In this document: one piece after another, positions 25,071 to 52,281 of the stretch
Position numbering within the stretch: position 1 is the stretch's first letter
Layout of the letters: each line of letters starts with the position of its first letter
Position numbers and translations under genes: made by a program
NCBI RefSeq assembly: GCF_040436345.1
Contig: NC_133225.1
Coordinates: forward strand, 20,874,040 to 20,938,039
DNA length: 64,000 bases
Direction: 5' to 3'
Origin: Pagrus major
Taxonomy: Eukaryota > Chordata > Actinopteri > Spariformes > Sparidae
Notes under the pieces: generated by a model
Database searches by the model: none
The model's input: only the letters and a program-made list of their open reading frames with translations
What the model was told of the DNA's origin: nothing

Positions 25071-27951
25071 CACGCCCCTTCTTGAGACTTGTGAAAGGTT
25101 GGGCCTGGGTTATTATTGTGCTAGTGTGGGCCTTTTTTCTTTTTTTAAAATCAATAATTAACATGTGGATTTAGCATTTCACGTGTAAACAACATGGGAA
25201 AAACACGAGGTGGTTTAACAATTAACAGTTTTTCTTGTGTCATATCACACTATTCTTAATCTTGTGGAGAAAATGACTGTCCTGATACACAGGGTGGGGC
25301 AGTAGCTAATACTGTTTACATACTGCTTTACACCCACAACCAGAAAGCTAAATTTTATTGTATGAAAGGAAAACTATATGTTTTAGGCCTAATCTAATAT
25401 GAATAACAGTAACCAAAAATGCTCATGTAGCTTTGATAAATAAATCTTACATCTAGGCCTTTATATTATATTATATAAAAGTTCAATAACTTTAATCTCA
25501 TGAATCATAATGAGCAAGGAAACCAGTTGGCATTTATTCACATTCTTATGAAAGGAATCTGAGGCCAGTGACACAGAGGGCCAGTCAACTGCTCAGTTGG
25601 TGGCTTTTATTCTAATGTCACAGCATGAAAGAGATCATTTTAACCCAGCATTGTGCATGCAGCTAATGAAGGGCCGAGTCTCTCACCTCCCCCCTCACCA
25701 GCAGGCGACAACTGCGGCAACAAATGGCACGCACACATATTACTGTACGGTCATCTGACCAAAGCCATAAGGCCAAAGTTCAAATTGCCTTAAGTCACAT
25801 TGTAGTCATACTGGATGACTGAATTACCTCATGACTACCTGGCGTGTTTTCAAATTGGATTATGCTCCAGAAAGGTTGTGATTTTAGACAATATGTTTAT
25901 GTCAAAAGCTTGGTTTGAGCTAGGGTACCTGTTATAGCAAATATATGAAGTGAGCTGAGCTTTGTGTGTCTAAAAAGTAAAGGTACATAACCTAGATCTT
26001 AACAATGTTGGACGAGAAAAATGTCCTGTTTTGGGCATTTTTAAGACTGAAATTCAGATGATTTATAAATTGTTCCTATATTGGTTGAATACAATTATAT
26101 GACCAACCTTATATGAAAAACAGCTGAACTTAAAAATGCATGGCTATTATGCTAAAAATCTGCCTCTCCTTCTTTAGGAATGACATTCTTTGGGAGAGTG
26201 ACTGCAATAGTCAATTACAGTAATTGGCAGAGAATTTCACTTAATGTCATTCATACGTCACATCATGACAAATCAGTGGGAGTCAATTCAGTCTTACTAC
26301 ATCACAGTTTTCTCAAGAGTATTTCACCACTCTACTGGCAGAGACCTTGAACACACACATAAAAAGGAAAATCAACCATTATCAGATAGCGGCTGCTCAC
26401 AAATCGTAGCACTAAAAGCCTGTTTTTTTTTCACCAGGCAGCTGAGGCGGCACACCACGCCACCACGAACAGAAGAGGCAGTGTACTGCCACATGACACA
26501 GCAAACACACCACCACCCTCACACAATCTGGCCTACACAGCCAACCCCACGGTCTTCCCTTCCTACTCCTCTGCCAGGAAACAAAGCAGATAGAGAGGAG
26601 GAAATCACGCCTCATACGGAAGTGTGTAATGCAATGAGGGGGTGCTGATGCAGCGTAGGCAATAACAGGCTTTTCTGTGTTGATTCATCAGTGTGACAGC
26701 TCGATTGGTAATTGGGCAACTTGGGGAACCACGCAAGGACCACACACAAGAGCCCCACTTTCACGTTGTGAGGCAATTTGAACAATCCTAAGTTTCATTT
26801 GTGTGTCAGTGAGATGCGAAATTGATGTGAAATTTACATTCAGCACAGTAGACCATCACTGCTGAAGGAAAAGTGTATTTTCAAATGTAAAAATAAAAAA
26901 CTAAAAAGAAGACAAAATAAAATAAACAGGTTTATTGGCCACAGAAAATGTTTTTTAAAACCACACATCTCGTCAGTTTTAAAGTCTTAGTCATGAAGCC
27001 TGAATTACTCACTCTTGATCAAGTCAATATTTGTAAACGACGTCAACACTATTGAGAAAATCAAACAAAAAAGAATCACACCACCTGCTGAGAGCCAATC
27101 AACTGAGAGTCACATCAGAAGGGCACAAATAAAATATTCTTTTGCAAACAGTAGAAACCCTTTTTTAGCTTTCATTTACTGGCTCTTCTTACTTTCTTTT
27201 GCAATGCTCTATTGCACATAATCACCACAGAATCAGGGAAACTGTCGCTGAATCTTACATGGGTCATTATTGTTCCCATTTAAAGTTGCTGAGCTGTTTA
27301 TGTAAAATTTTGATTTTACGCACATCAATCCATTAAGATTTTATCTTGCAGATGTTTGAAAACAAAGCCTTTGTCATTAATCTATACATAATCAGTAACT
27401 GCAAAGTGTGTGTAAACAAATCAAATTTCAAGTATTTCATAAAATGCAGAATAGGGCTTTCACATATCCAGAGATAACTGTGAGCTGAATCAACATTTGT
27501 TCCTTTTTGAGCCAGTGAACCAAAAATACCTTTATACTGAGATCTTGGTGGGTGGAGAGCCTCCTGAGGTGGGCAACAGCCCGTTTGGAAGTGAACAACA
27601 TTAAATAAAGATTCTCTCCTGTTCATCCGGTCGGTTATCTCAGGTGTTGTCAGACCTCTGTTTGCCTTCATTATAGAGGTTATCGCGAATGTCTCTTTGT
27701 TTGTACGTTTGCTTTGAAGACTGCCTATTATCTGTTGCAAGAGGAATGTTTTGCCAGAGAGATCATCACTATCAGCAGCAGGAGAAAACACTGACCTTGG
27801 AAGGGTGGCAATACCTTGGCCTGGAAAAATGAGGCGATGACGCACAGACATCTGCAGCCCTGCACGTTACAGCACAGGTGTGTAGGAATGCTTATGCAGC
27901 ACTATAAAATAGTACATCACAAGGTGTACTCGTAATGTACAAAGGAATGGA

Positions 27952-27954
<3 letters not shown>

Positions 27955-28027
<73 letters not shown>
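27955..28027. repeat. (TA)n microsatellite, about 73 bp
   Basis: Uninterrupted alternating TA. It is read on the minus strand as an artificial Tyr-Ile repeat in a short open frame, which is not a gene. Confidence 0.97.
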
Positions 28028-28029
<2 letters not shown>

Positions 28030-29410
28030 GTTTTATTTTTCAACAAAGCCCAGTATATGGCTATATTACTCAGTGCTATATATGTCAGAAATAAATGTCT
28101 GAGAGAGATGAGCAGATGCATGAACATTTAGTAAACACAGTAAAGCATTATGTTGTGGCAGCACACAATGGCAATGTCATTGCCAATCAAACAGCAAGGA
28201 GCTTTAACTTCAGGAATTCACTTCAACTATTTGAGCGTCTTAAACCCTCCTCTACCAAACATACCTGTGCTGGAAAGAAACCTTTATTTGAAGGGAATTA
28301 CCATGGAATCACAATGCTGCTGACACATTCCCAGCTGGCAAAATGTGATTTCTGTGGAATTTCCAGATCCAGATCCAGAGAGAGAGAAATAGATTGCCTC
28401 TTGTGTCCTGACACGCAAGCTTCCCTGATTTGCACATGAGTAGCGCATCACATGGAATAAAGTGCGACAAATGAAATTGTAACGGCCAACAGATTATCAG
28501 GGCAGAACTAAATGGTAAAGTTGATCAAATCATGGCTTTTCAGTGTTTTGTTGTTTATTCCAAAGAAAAACAGACTGGTAGCAAAACAGCTTTGTTTCTT
28601 TGTGCAGTTTGTCGAGGCACCCGTTCAAGCTTTGGTTTGGCTGATGGGTGGAAATCCCCTTCCCAAGATATCTAGGTTAGTTGTCTGTTTCAATCTTTCT
28701 GTCTCAGATATATGATGTGCAGAAAATGTGTCTCACAGTTCCTTTGCACTATTTTCATTATTTGTCACCATTTCACAAGAGGGATGTTTCATTTTTGTTT
28801 ATTTAAGGCACAGTTGTGTCCAGTTAAATTGAGGATACTGAGTGATTTATGTTCTTGGATCACAAAATAGGATTTGAAGTTTGTAAAATTGCATCTTTTT
28901 AAAAGAGCAGGGCCAGGAAAGGAGGATGACTGCAGTTCATTTATAAGATTTTATTTATTATTATTTTTAGGGTTTTCCTGCCATGTGTACACACATTTTG
29001 GTGCACTCGAGGAAACTGACACTTAAAAGCCTTGCCAGTAAAAAAAAAGCACTAAATAAATACATATATTAAACATCTCTTTATTGGCTTTGAGCGTCAT
29101 CTTCTGTATCTGTGGGCTGTCAGTGGGGTCATAAAGGTCAGTGCATCACCAAGGATTCACCTCAGCAACAGTTAATTTCCCTCAATGAGGAGAGCCAAAG
29201 GGGGTGGGGGGACCCACTCCTACCCATCGATATCATCTTACCTGTAACACTGGGACATTGTCCGTGGCCATCTCCGAGCGGCCCTGTTTGGAATTCATTT
29301 TGCAAATATGGCGGTGTTTTCACACCTCAGAGAGATGTTCACACATTCAGGGTCATGTGTGTGAAACATGTCTCACAGCCAGACTGATATGAGGGATTAG
29401 AGTCGTAGCC

Positions 29411-29430
29411 GTGTGTGTGTGTGTGTGTAT
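29411..29430. repeat. GT microsatellite
   Basis: (GT)n of about 20 bases about 320 bases upstream of the gipc3 start. Confidence 0.85.
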
Positions 29431-29746
29431 TAAGAAACCGTTACCTGATGTGTTTTGTTTGTGTACTCTATGCGTGAGCTGCCCGAGGCTCAGGTGTAAC
29501 ACATACAATCCCCAAGCCAAAGGGTGTTGGGTTTCTACCCAGCAGGGTCTGGCTGGCCTCTTCCAGCTACAGTTACCAGGCTACTCTCATCACTAATTCA
29601 TCTGGACTCCTCACCACAAAGCTCTGGGTGGTTGGTTGGTTGGGCGGCTGGTCGGGTAAGCTGGGGGAAGGACAGGGTTTCTCTCTTGGCCAGAGCAGTG
29701 CACCACCTGGGCTCCCAGTAGAGGACTATACCTGAGCTGGGGCCCG

Positions 29747-44290
<14,544 letters not shown>

Positions 44291-47200
44291 ACATTTAAGA
44301 CATTAAGAATGTGTATAAGCTTTTAATGTTGCCTTCGCAGTCCTCACATTCATTTGTAATCACGTACTTTCAAACCATGACAGGGACTGCAATTAATTCA
44401 GCCACTTCCCTTTGAACAGTCAAATGAGAATAAAGTGCTCCTAAGCAGATCATCACTCCTAATGTCAAATACTTACAAAACAAATCACAGAAAATTGCAG
44501 TGTAGTTTTGAAAACATTTTGTACTGATATTAAAGATTGAAATTAATCTAGGTATTTAGCTAATGATTTTGTTCTGGGTGGAAAACAGTGACAGTAAAGT
44601 TAGTTGGTTAACCAAAATACAGGCTTATTCCAATTTTTATTTAGGATAAAAGTTTACAATTTGTTTAGAGAGCTCCCTCCACATACATATAGACCATTAT
44701 GTGAAGGATATGTTAACACTGTGTCAGGAACTGCAAAACAGTGGACAATCATCCAGCCATCTAGGAATCAAGAAAGTTAGATAAGATCCAGTAAATCCTT
44801 TTCTTCTGATGAAGTACCACTGGGAAAAACAGGAGAGGATCAAGGAAACAGTTTTGGGTCATCCAAAAGTCAGAATGTATTAGCCTACATCTGCATTACT
44901 AATAACCTATATAAGCTTAACATTGACATGCATGTTTTATGTAATAAAATATTTGTCACTGTATTTGTGTAACATTTATTTTCTGAATATAAGTGGCTCC
45001 AGTGCAATTAAGTACTTATAACTTCAATATTCTGAGTCCTCCAAATAAGGACTGATCTGAGCTTGGATATAATATTTGTTTTAAGTCATTAATCAAAATT
45101 GTCATCTGAAAATGGAATAATCTGTGTCAAGGAGGACAATCTCCAGCTGTGATCCATTTTCCCACATGATCATCAAACAGAAACTAATCTCATAGCTTCC
45201 CACAGTATAAACATAAATCGAAAAAAGCTAGCTTGTGTGCATGCAAACATTTTTCTGAGGAGTCTCCTGAGGCGATTTTTGCCTGAAAACCAAATGAAGG
45301 TATCCATGCTCATGCATTGATATTGATTAACACTGCATCACACACTCACTTTTTCCCCTTCTTTTGTCACAGGAAACTTTTCTTGTTTGTTTCAAAAAGA
45401 GAATGTAAATATACTACTATCACTAATCTTAGTTTCTCTTTCTGTCTGTCAAAAGAAAGGAAGCCGCAAACTACATGTTGGAGTTTGACAGTTATATGTT
45501 TTCTGGCACACCAAACAATTTCAACAATGTATAGAGCCACTTTCCCCCCTGACACAAAGGCAAGTAAACACTGACCCGCCAAATTTCAAAATGTAGTTTG
45601 ACTCGATGTCACTTATTCTGGCTACGCTGTTCCAGCTACATCATTATTTGTCTGAAAGTGACTTTGTTTTAAGACTTTGTATATGATTGCATCTCGTTAT
45701 GAAGACCTGCATATGTATGGCACGTTCCACTTGTTTAAATTGTAAGTAAAGAGGTTGAAATCATAGTTGTAAAGCCTGTTTATTTTTATGTAATACTTTA
45801 TTTTTATGTACACTCACATGCCATTTCTGTCAAGCACATTCAACATTTACACTTCATTTTCACTGGAATCATACTGCAAAGGTGTTAAAACGAGACACAT
45901 CTCAAACATTATCAGTGATCATTTGAGTGATTTCTTTGGTAATTAAGTGACAGTCTGACTGATATGAGACATGACAAATTATGTGCAAGATCAGCTGGGT
46001 GACTGAGTAATTAAGAGCAAGACATAAATGTTTCAGTTTCATATGTTATATAATAGTTATAATAGTACAATTATCTATTACAATCTAGCTTCAATGTGTG
46101 TCTTCACATTACCCATTCTATCAGACTGAACTCGAGCTATCCAGTGATTAAATCACCTCCCAATCCCTTTCATGAACAATGTCAGTTGACAGCAACTTAC
46201 AGTTTTAAACATCTCTGAGAGACAGAGAAGGTCGATGAAGCGAACTGAGGTCCATGAAAGGCAAGAGAGGAGAGAGGGGAGGGATTGATATTATGAACGC
46301 ATATTTGAGTTCAGTATCGGTTTGAGCTGGTTAGCTAAACTTCTTATTCCAATTCTGCCCTGAAAATCATCAATTATTTTGAGCAATTAAATGAGAAAAC
46401 TGTACTTTTCCCAGATGGAAATATTGGACTTTTTCAGATCACTCAAATTACATTATATATATTTTCCTAATTACTCTCACTTGCACATGCTTTTAACCTT
46501 CTGCACATACTTTTTTTCCATCCCTTAAAGACATATTTCTGTTGAAATTTTTGCTTTGATCAGCACACATGAACTACATCTCAAAACCTGGGCAATTAAA
46601 ACCAAAACTATCTTCATAGTTAAACACCAGTATATGTAGGAGAGAAAAAAATTGGGTGATCTGATGGGAGCGTTTGAAATTAAGAGAGCCGAACCACACC
46701 AGTGATACAGAGAGTAATTAGTAAAGTGGTAAAATTACTTATCGAGTAATCTACTAGTGCAATAATATATTTATTTAATACTGTCAAAGATAGTAGGCAA
46801 CTTCAATCTTCATATGACAGAAATTACACTTAATAAGATCTTTATATCAGTAATAATCAATAGATAATGTGGATATTAAGCAATGTAAATAGTATGACCT
46901 TTAATGCAGTGTAATACATCTCAAATAAATACTGTCAGCATTAAATTTTTTGGTCACATTTCTGAAGTTGACAGTGGAAAATAATGTTCTACTATTGACA
47001 ACTCAAGCTCATTTTCAGGGTATGTGCCTTTTCCAATAATCACAATCTCATTATGTACCTTTTATTTCCCAACAAACCATGATGTCTCCAATACTGACAA
47101 ACACAGGACCAGAGGACCCCATAGAGGGATACTAATTCTGTAATTATATGAATTCTCTGATTTTATGATCATTTCAAGGTTTGGGGAGTTTGATTTGCTT

Positions 47201-47975
47201 CACATGCATCACCAGAACAATAAACACATGCATTGTAATGTGCTGTATAAACTTGGAGGCCTCTGGCAGGCTGAGCTATGTTTCATTTTAGTCAAAGCAT
47301 TTTCACTTTCAAGCACCTCTACGAGATTAGGATCAGCTAGTTTTCAGTGTTTGATGTTCTGGGGATCAACTGCTCGAACATTACCGTATGAAGAACCTTC
47401 ATCAACACATTACTGTACGAACATTCATTGTATATAAAAAACTTCAGAAAGGAAATGATACATGAACAGTAGTGGGTCTCAAAAGCATCTAAGCAGTCCT
47501 AAGTGTCCATGTGCTTAAAAGGCATAATGCTCAACCAGAATGAAGTATCCCATTAAAACAATTGCCTGAATGACCACAGAGTGCCTCGATAGCTGGACTG
47601 AAACGCGATGTTTGAAACTCATATATCATAAAAGCACTTGATGTAGCAGTACATCTATAGAGCAGTGCATGTATATAGCTCAAATCTGTTTCCCTAGAGA
47701 TATGTATGTGGTTAAGAGTGTATTTTATCAATACATCACAGGTTTGAAGTGTTCAATCAGCCCCAGCACTCTCTTTATACTTTCCTCTAAATCAAAGTGT
47801 CATTGCTAATACTGCTGAACATTTCAATGCAATAAAATAACAATCAGACAATCAGCAATCCTGCATCTTATCCTGGTCACAGTTAACATGAAAACTCATC
47901 AGAGCTTGAAAACACATCCAACAACCCCCGATGATATCACTCAGTCTGCTGCAACAACAGCTCAAATCCAACCAG
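44291..47975. other. Intergenic, tail-to-tail gipc3 and tbxa2r
   Basis: 3.7 kb separating convergent genes and including both 3' UTRs. AATAAA motifs occur on the plus strand near 44429 and 44943. No coding exon recognised. AT-rich. Confidence 0.55.
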
Positions 47976-50900
47976 TCACGGAGAAAGAGAGGGCGCCTTC
48001 TGTGTTGATGTGGCATTTGATTTCTCCGGCTCTCCTGATTCATCCGAGCCCAGAGTGCTCCTGAGTGAGGGGCGAGTGAACCTGCGGACGGTGTCTCTGA
48101 AAGACGGGTACAAGCTCATGATGGAGTCCCGATGCATGTCGAAACGGGGGTAGATTCTCTTAAGAACTGCCCTGCGAAACAGGATGTATACCCACGGGTC
48201 CAGGATCTGGTTCCAGGTGGCGAAGCGTAGCCACAGCAGTAGGTATCTGACTTGGAGCCGACTTTTGGATAGCACAGTTTGTGCAATAAAGACCTGGTAG
48301 TCAGGGAGGATGGAGGAAAGGAGTGGGGGAAGGGTGAGGTGAGATGGGATGGGAAGAGAGGAAGTCAAACAGTTGCAGGGAAGAAAAGAGGTGAATTAAA
48401 AATTATAGTTGAAAAGAGTGGGAAGGCAAGGATTGAAAATAAGGAATGAGAGAGAAAGAACAAAACTGGTTAATTTAAACAGACACACATGTGCAAAGTC
48501 CACTAAGGCTAAATTTGCCATGGCCCTCCTGAGGGCTTAGAGTTGTCTCAGTTTCAACAGTTCTCCAGTGGCATACAAACAGTGCAAGAAAGAACAGTTA
48601 AATAAATTCACTTCATAGTGTTTCAAAACTGTCGCATGCAAGTGTTGAGACGATCAAGTGCAAACCACAGTTTTAGTTCGGCAAACTTTTCTCAGAGGCA
48701 GAGGTGCTGCAGACACTGGTACAACCAAAGATTTCCAATGTATAAGTTAGCATAGCGTCTAACTTCCACTATGGTCTTACTTACTGGCACTAAGACTGTT
48801 TCAAGATCTGAGTGTAAAATAGGCTAGATAAGTAGATAAGCTACTATACCGTATAATTACTGAGCCTGAACAACTTTCTCAATGTTTGGCTCTTATTTGT
48901 GAGGATTTCTTTAGCTCTGCTTCAAAGAAATGTTTGAGCAACTAAATACAGCTACAATCTGCAGATCATTAAGCTATCAGTGTTTAGCAGAAAAACACCC
49001 ATCTGTGTTAGTTTCGGGAAATGAAAGCAATAAACAAACATGACAAAGGGCTTGAAACTATTTAGTGAATTGTTTATGATCTCTCTGGGAATGGAATGAG
49101 TGTACAAAGTAGCAAAATGGGCCACTGGCTGCACTATGAAGCATGCTCCTTCCATGATACCTGGGTGATGGAAGTTGAAAGTCATGGATTAAACTGTGAT
49201 GTTCTTCCACAAATTTTATTGGCAGATGTTTAGCACATGCTGAGGCATAGACATAGCTCAAAGTTATGATGGTTGTGAGAAATGACAATGGGAAAGATGT
49301 GTTATTATTAAAAAATTTAATTACGTTTTTGCTTTACATTTTACTCGCCTTAGCCAGGAAGCTCTACACATGATGTATATCCAGGGGTCAAATATCTGAT
49401 TGCAGGTGGCCATTCGTATGCAGAACAAAACAGTATCACTTCCTACACGATCACCAGTCACCACGCACATCAGTGTATATATCTGTGCAGGGGGTCACAC
49501 AACTGGGGTTAGAAAGGAATGCGGATAAATATGAGGTCCAATCAAATGGCTTTGACCCTCCTGTTCCTTACTCTGCATGTTGGGCTGAAAGCAACACAGT
49601 GACTGCACCAGTTTTCATCAGGATTTTCTCACTTTATATTAATTAAAACAAGAGAAATTTTAACAGTATTATTTTAACCACAGAGTCATATATCATGATC
49701 TCTTGACATAATGATGAGCTGTTTTTTGTTATTTATAAAAGGGCTCTCCTGCCCCAGTGAACCAACAGTTCTGACGGATAAGCTACCACCATAATGTTGC
49801 TGATAATCCCTTATAGCACAGAAAGGGATGAATGCACACAACTACGGCAGGTGCTCTAAGTCAAAATGTTATCAGGAAGCTGGAGTGTAGAGAATATTTA
49901 CAATTGACAGTAAGGTAATAATTTAACCTTGACTTAATTTTCTTTCCAGATAAATTTGGCTAATCAAGGGATTAGTTGTCACCATTTACGATTGTTCATT
50001 TTGACATTGCCATGTTATCTTTGAGTGCAATGTTATAACCGACAGAACCAATAGTTGGAGCCACAAAAGTAAAACCTGAGTTGTAAACCAGAGTTTTCCT
50101 TTAAAGGCAGTGATTGCATGGATGACATGTTCTAAAGCTGTGTGTCATCTCAACTCAGGCATTAAGGGGCACTTTGATCCTGGGTAAGACCAGAGGGCCT
50201 TCAGATCAACTGTTTAGGAAGTTGCATTGCTAAGGGGAAATGAAGCATAGAGAGGGGAAGCGGAGAAAAGGAGCTTAGGACCTTGTGATTAAATGTAGTT
50301 GTTGGGTAGAAAGGTTAATTGACTGAGTAAAAGAGATATTAAATCAAAAGACTAGCAATATAAGCAACAACAAGGATGTGTGTTGTCAAGAGAGAGCTTG
50401 AATCAGCAAAAATGGTGTCAGCACTTCCTCCACGACCTTCTAAGCAGAAGTTCAAACTTCAATGAAGTAATAAATCTTGCTGCGACTTCCTGGAAAGGTT
50501 TTCTGTGACTTTAGCTAAAGCAACTCACCAAGCCAGGATTTCAGATTTCTACTGCTTAAACAGGAGTTTGATATTCAAATATTGATATTTACTTATTTCA
50601 AATGTACAAACTCACCAGTAGGGGGCACCAGCAGATAGAAGCGATGACCATGATGAGGATGAGCTGAATCATCATCTCTACTTCGTGATCTCGGCGGCGC
50701 TGTGACCTGTCCTGTCCGCAGCACACCTTGATCAGGGTCACCACGCTCACCGTGTTCAGCAAAAACGACACGGCGATGCTGAACAACCCGACCAGGGAGA
50801 AGAGCAGGGAGAAGGCCAGGTCGTTTCCCTCAGAGCTTATGTTGAAAAAACACCAGGAGCCGGGTATCTGCATGTGGTAGCTCCCAACGCCGGTTAGGGG

Positions 50901-51413
50901 CAGCAAAGATATGCAGCCAGCGATCAACCACACCATCAGCACCATGGAGACTGTCCGGCCCTTGGGCATGCTGGTGGTGCGTGCAAATGGACGGTTGATG
51001 CCCATGAAGCGCTCCACGGCCATGGTGGCACCAAGCAGCAGCGGGCACAGTCCATAGAAGACCATGGACATTCCCATGAAGTTGCAGAAGTGGCAGTTCG
51101 GATCTAACTTACGCCAGTCAAAATCTGTGAGACGGAAGGAGATCACGATGGAGCCGGTGACCAGAAGACCCATGAAGTCAGTAACCACCAGGCCGCACAG
51201 GAAAATCAGAAAGAAGGAGCGGGAGCGGTTGTGCGTCCGCCGGAAGGAGTTGAGGAGAGCAATGAAGGCGATGAGATTGGAGATGAGACCCAGAGCGGTA
51301 AAGGTGGATGAGAAGTATTTTGAGGCGACTGGGGAAGTATAATTGAATGGAGGGTTGTTGATGGAGTAGCAGACTGGGGTGTAGTTGGCGAGATGCTGGG
51401 TTGAGGAAATCAT
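47976..51413 (-). CDS. tbxa2r: Thromboxane A2 (TP) receptor, 2 coding exons
   Basis: Coding exons are 51413-50616 (266 codons) and 48293-47976 (105 codons plus stop), joined in phase 0 (CTACTG|GTGAGT, CTGACTACCAG|GTCTTT), giving 371 aa. This is a class A prostanoid GPCR of the plasma membrane that couples to Gq and G12/13 and drives platelet and smooth-muscle responses. N-glycosylation sequons lie at N10 and N24. TM1 is about 36-57. The E134-R135-F136 triplet replaces DRY, close to the ERY of other prostanoid receptors. The loop-2 signature [15 protein letters not shown] is at 175-189, with a likely C110-C188 disulfide. [20 protein letters not shown] leads into TM6. R289 and NQILDPWVY (294-302) in TM7 form the ligand-anchor and NPxxY-equivalent region. 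The intron after TM6 is the classical prostanoid receptor position. Kozak ACCACCATGA is good. The tail is Ser/Thr-rich. An alternative TM7 exon lies in the intron. Confidence 0.95.
49215..49220 (-). terminator. Candidate poly(A) signal for the alternative tbxa2r last exon
   Basis: TTTATT on the plus strand reads AATAAA on the minus strand, 101 bases beyond the alternative stop codon. Confidence 0.4.
49321..49482 (-). CDS. tbxa2r: Alternative TM7/C-tail exon inside the tbxa2r intron
   Basis: On the minus strand, acceptor CCCCCTGCACAG is followed by 53 open codons and TAA at 49323-49321. It is in phase 0 with the only upstream donor (50616). From the exon start to the DPW motif it aligns without a gap to the canonical TM7 exon: 15 of 40 positions are identical, including R289, A291-T292, N294-Q295-I296, D298-P299-W300, Y302-I303 and R306. 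The [10 protein letters not shown] block becomes [10 protein letters not shown]. The tail is short and basic, ending KCKAKT. Joined to exon 1 it gives 319 aa. A minus-strand AATAAA at 49220-49215 would end such a transcript about 100 bases after the stop. It may be a used alternative last exon or a decaying exon duplicate; open frame, phase and poly(A) signal favour the former. Confidence 0.6.
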   Translation of the reverse strand: MYTLMCVVTGDRVGSDTVLFCIRMATCNQIFDPWIYIMCRASWLRRVKCKAKT

Positions 51414-52074
51414 GGTGGTTGGCTGTTGTGGGTTGTTGATTTCAGATGAATCAAAGATGGGAAGACAATACCGGTGAGTGGAATTTCATTTCTCTCTCCA
51501 TCCTTAAAAGAAGAAGACAAAAGTTGAATTTCAGGACATGCTCTATAATGGGAAGTTTGGCTTGCAGCAAGACAGATATTAAAAGTGCATTGAAACATAC
51601 AATATAAATGAAACAAGCAACAGAATGAAATGGAAAGAGTTGGACAGGTTTTGATGCACTTCACATGTGTCAGTCTTCATGTCCAAGCCACTGTGAACAA
51701 TACATTTTTGTTTACTCTTGTGGATACAATGCTAAATGATGCTTATCCAACTTAGCCTGAATACGCTGCAAAATTTCAGGTCCTAAAAATTGGTTTCTTT
51801 TCACCTGTCTATTTTCTTTACATGCAGTGTAGCCAGATTATCTAACTCAGCGAGCGCCAACCGGGATTTCTACATTGATTTCTGATCGAAAACCCAGTGA
51901 TCTTCAGTCTGAACATCTAAGACATCTTTACGTCCTCTTTTCAACCAGCTAAAATGTGGTTTCAACATCAACGATAGACCAGTGTTAAGGTTTTTCTCCA
52001 AAGTCATATTGCACTGGTAGGTGAAATGTGGTCTACAAGATGACGTAATTTCAGCGCAGTTAATGTTTCATCTA

Positions 52075-52281
52075 CACTACTCAAAATGAGTCAGGGATAT
52101 TGGGCTATTTTAGTGTTTCACCTGATTGTTTATTCTTTGACATGAATTTTTATTTTGTGTTTTGTGAACATTTTTGGTCCCCCCAGAAAATGCGACACAT
52201 TTCATTTGACTTTTATTGCATATCTATTTAGATGCATATATGCAGCCATATCCCCAAATCCCTAACTCATTTTGAGTAGTG
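52075..52281 (-). mobile_element. MITE, family with CACTACTCAAA ends, copy 2
   Basis: Inverted ends CACTACTCAAAATGAGTCAG and (reverse complement) CACTACTCAAAATGAGTTAG each lead into GGGAT. The interior, read on the minus strand, matches copy 1 at 23858-24036 (ATGTGTCGCATTTTCTGGGG, ATGTTCACAAAA). The two copies are therefore in opposite orientation. Confidence 0.85.

Larger units (their letters stand above)
25071..29746. other. Intergenic region between divergent gramd2b-like and gipc3
   Basis: About 4.7 kb between two genes transcribed away from each other. It contains a long (TA)n tract at 27955-28027 and a 172-codon minus-strand open frame at 27333-27851 that I do not recognise. No other exon-like sequence was seen. 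Confidence 0.5.
48294..50615. other. tbxa2r intron between the TM6 and canonical TM7 exons
   Basis: Apart from the alternative exon at 49321-49482 and its AATAAA, no other coding sequence was recognised. Confidence 0.6.

Noticed and set aside
26244-26648. 134-codon plus-strand open frame
   Set aside because: Compositionally biased (His/Thr/Pro/Arg from CAC-rich DNA), no splice-site support and no recognisable domain.
27867-28127. Minus-strand frame with a Tyr-Ile repeat
   Set aside because: Translation of the (TA)n microsatellite.
50830-51342. Other-frame open frames over tbxa2r exon 1 on both strands
   Set aside because: Shadows of the GC-rich receptor exon; the main frame carries all GPCR motifs.
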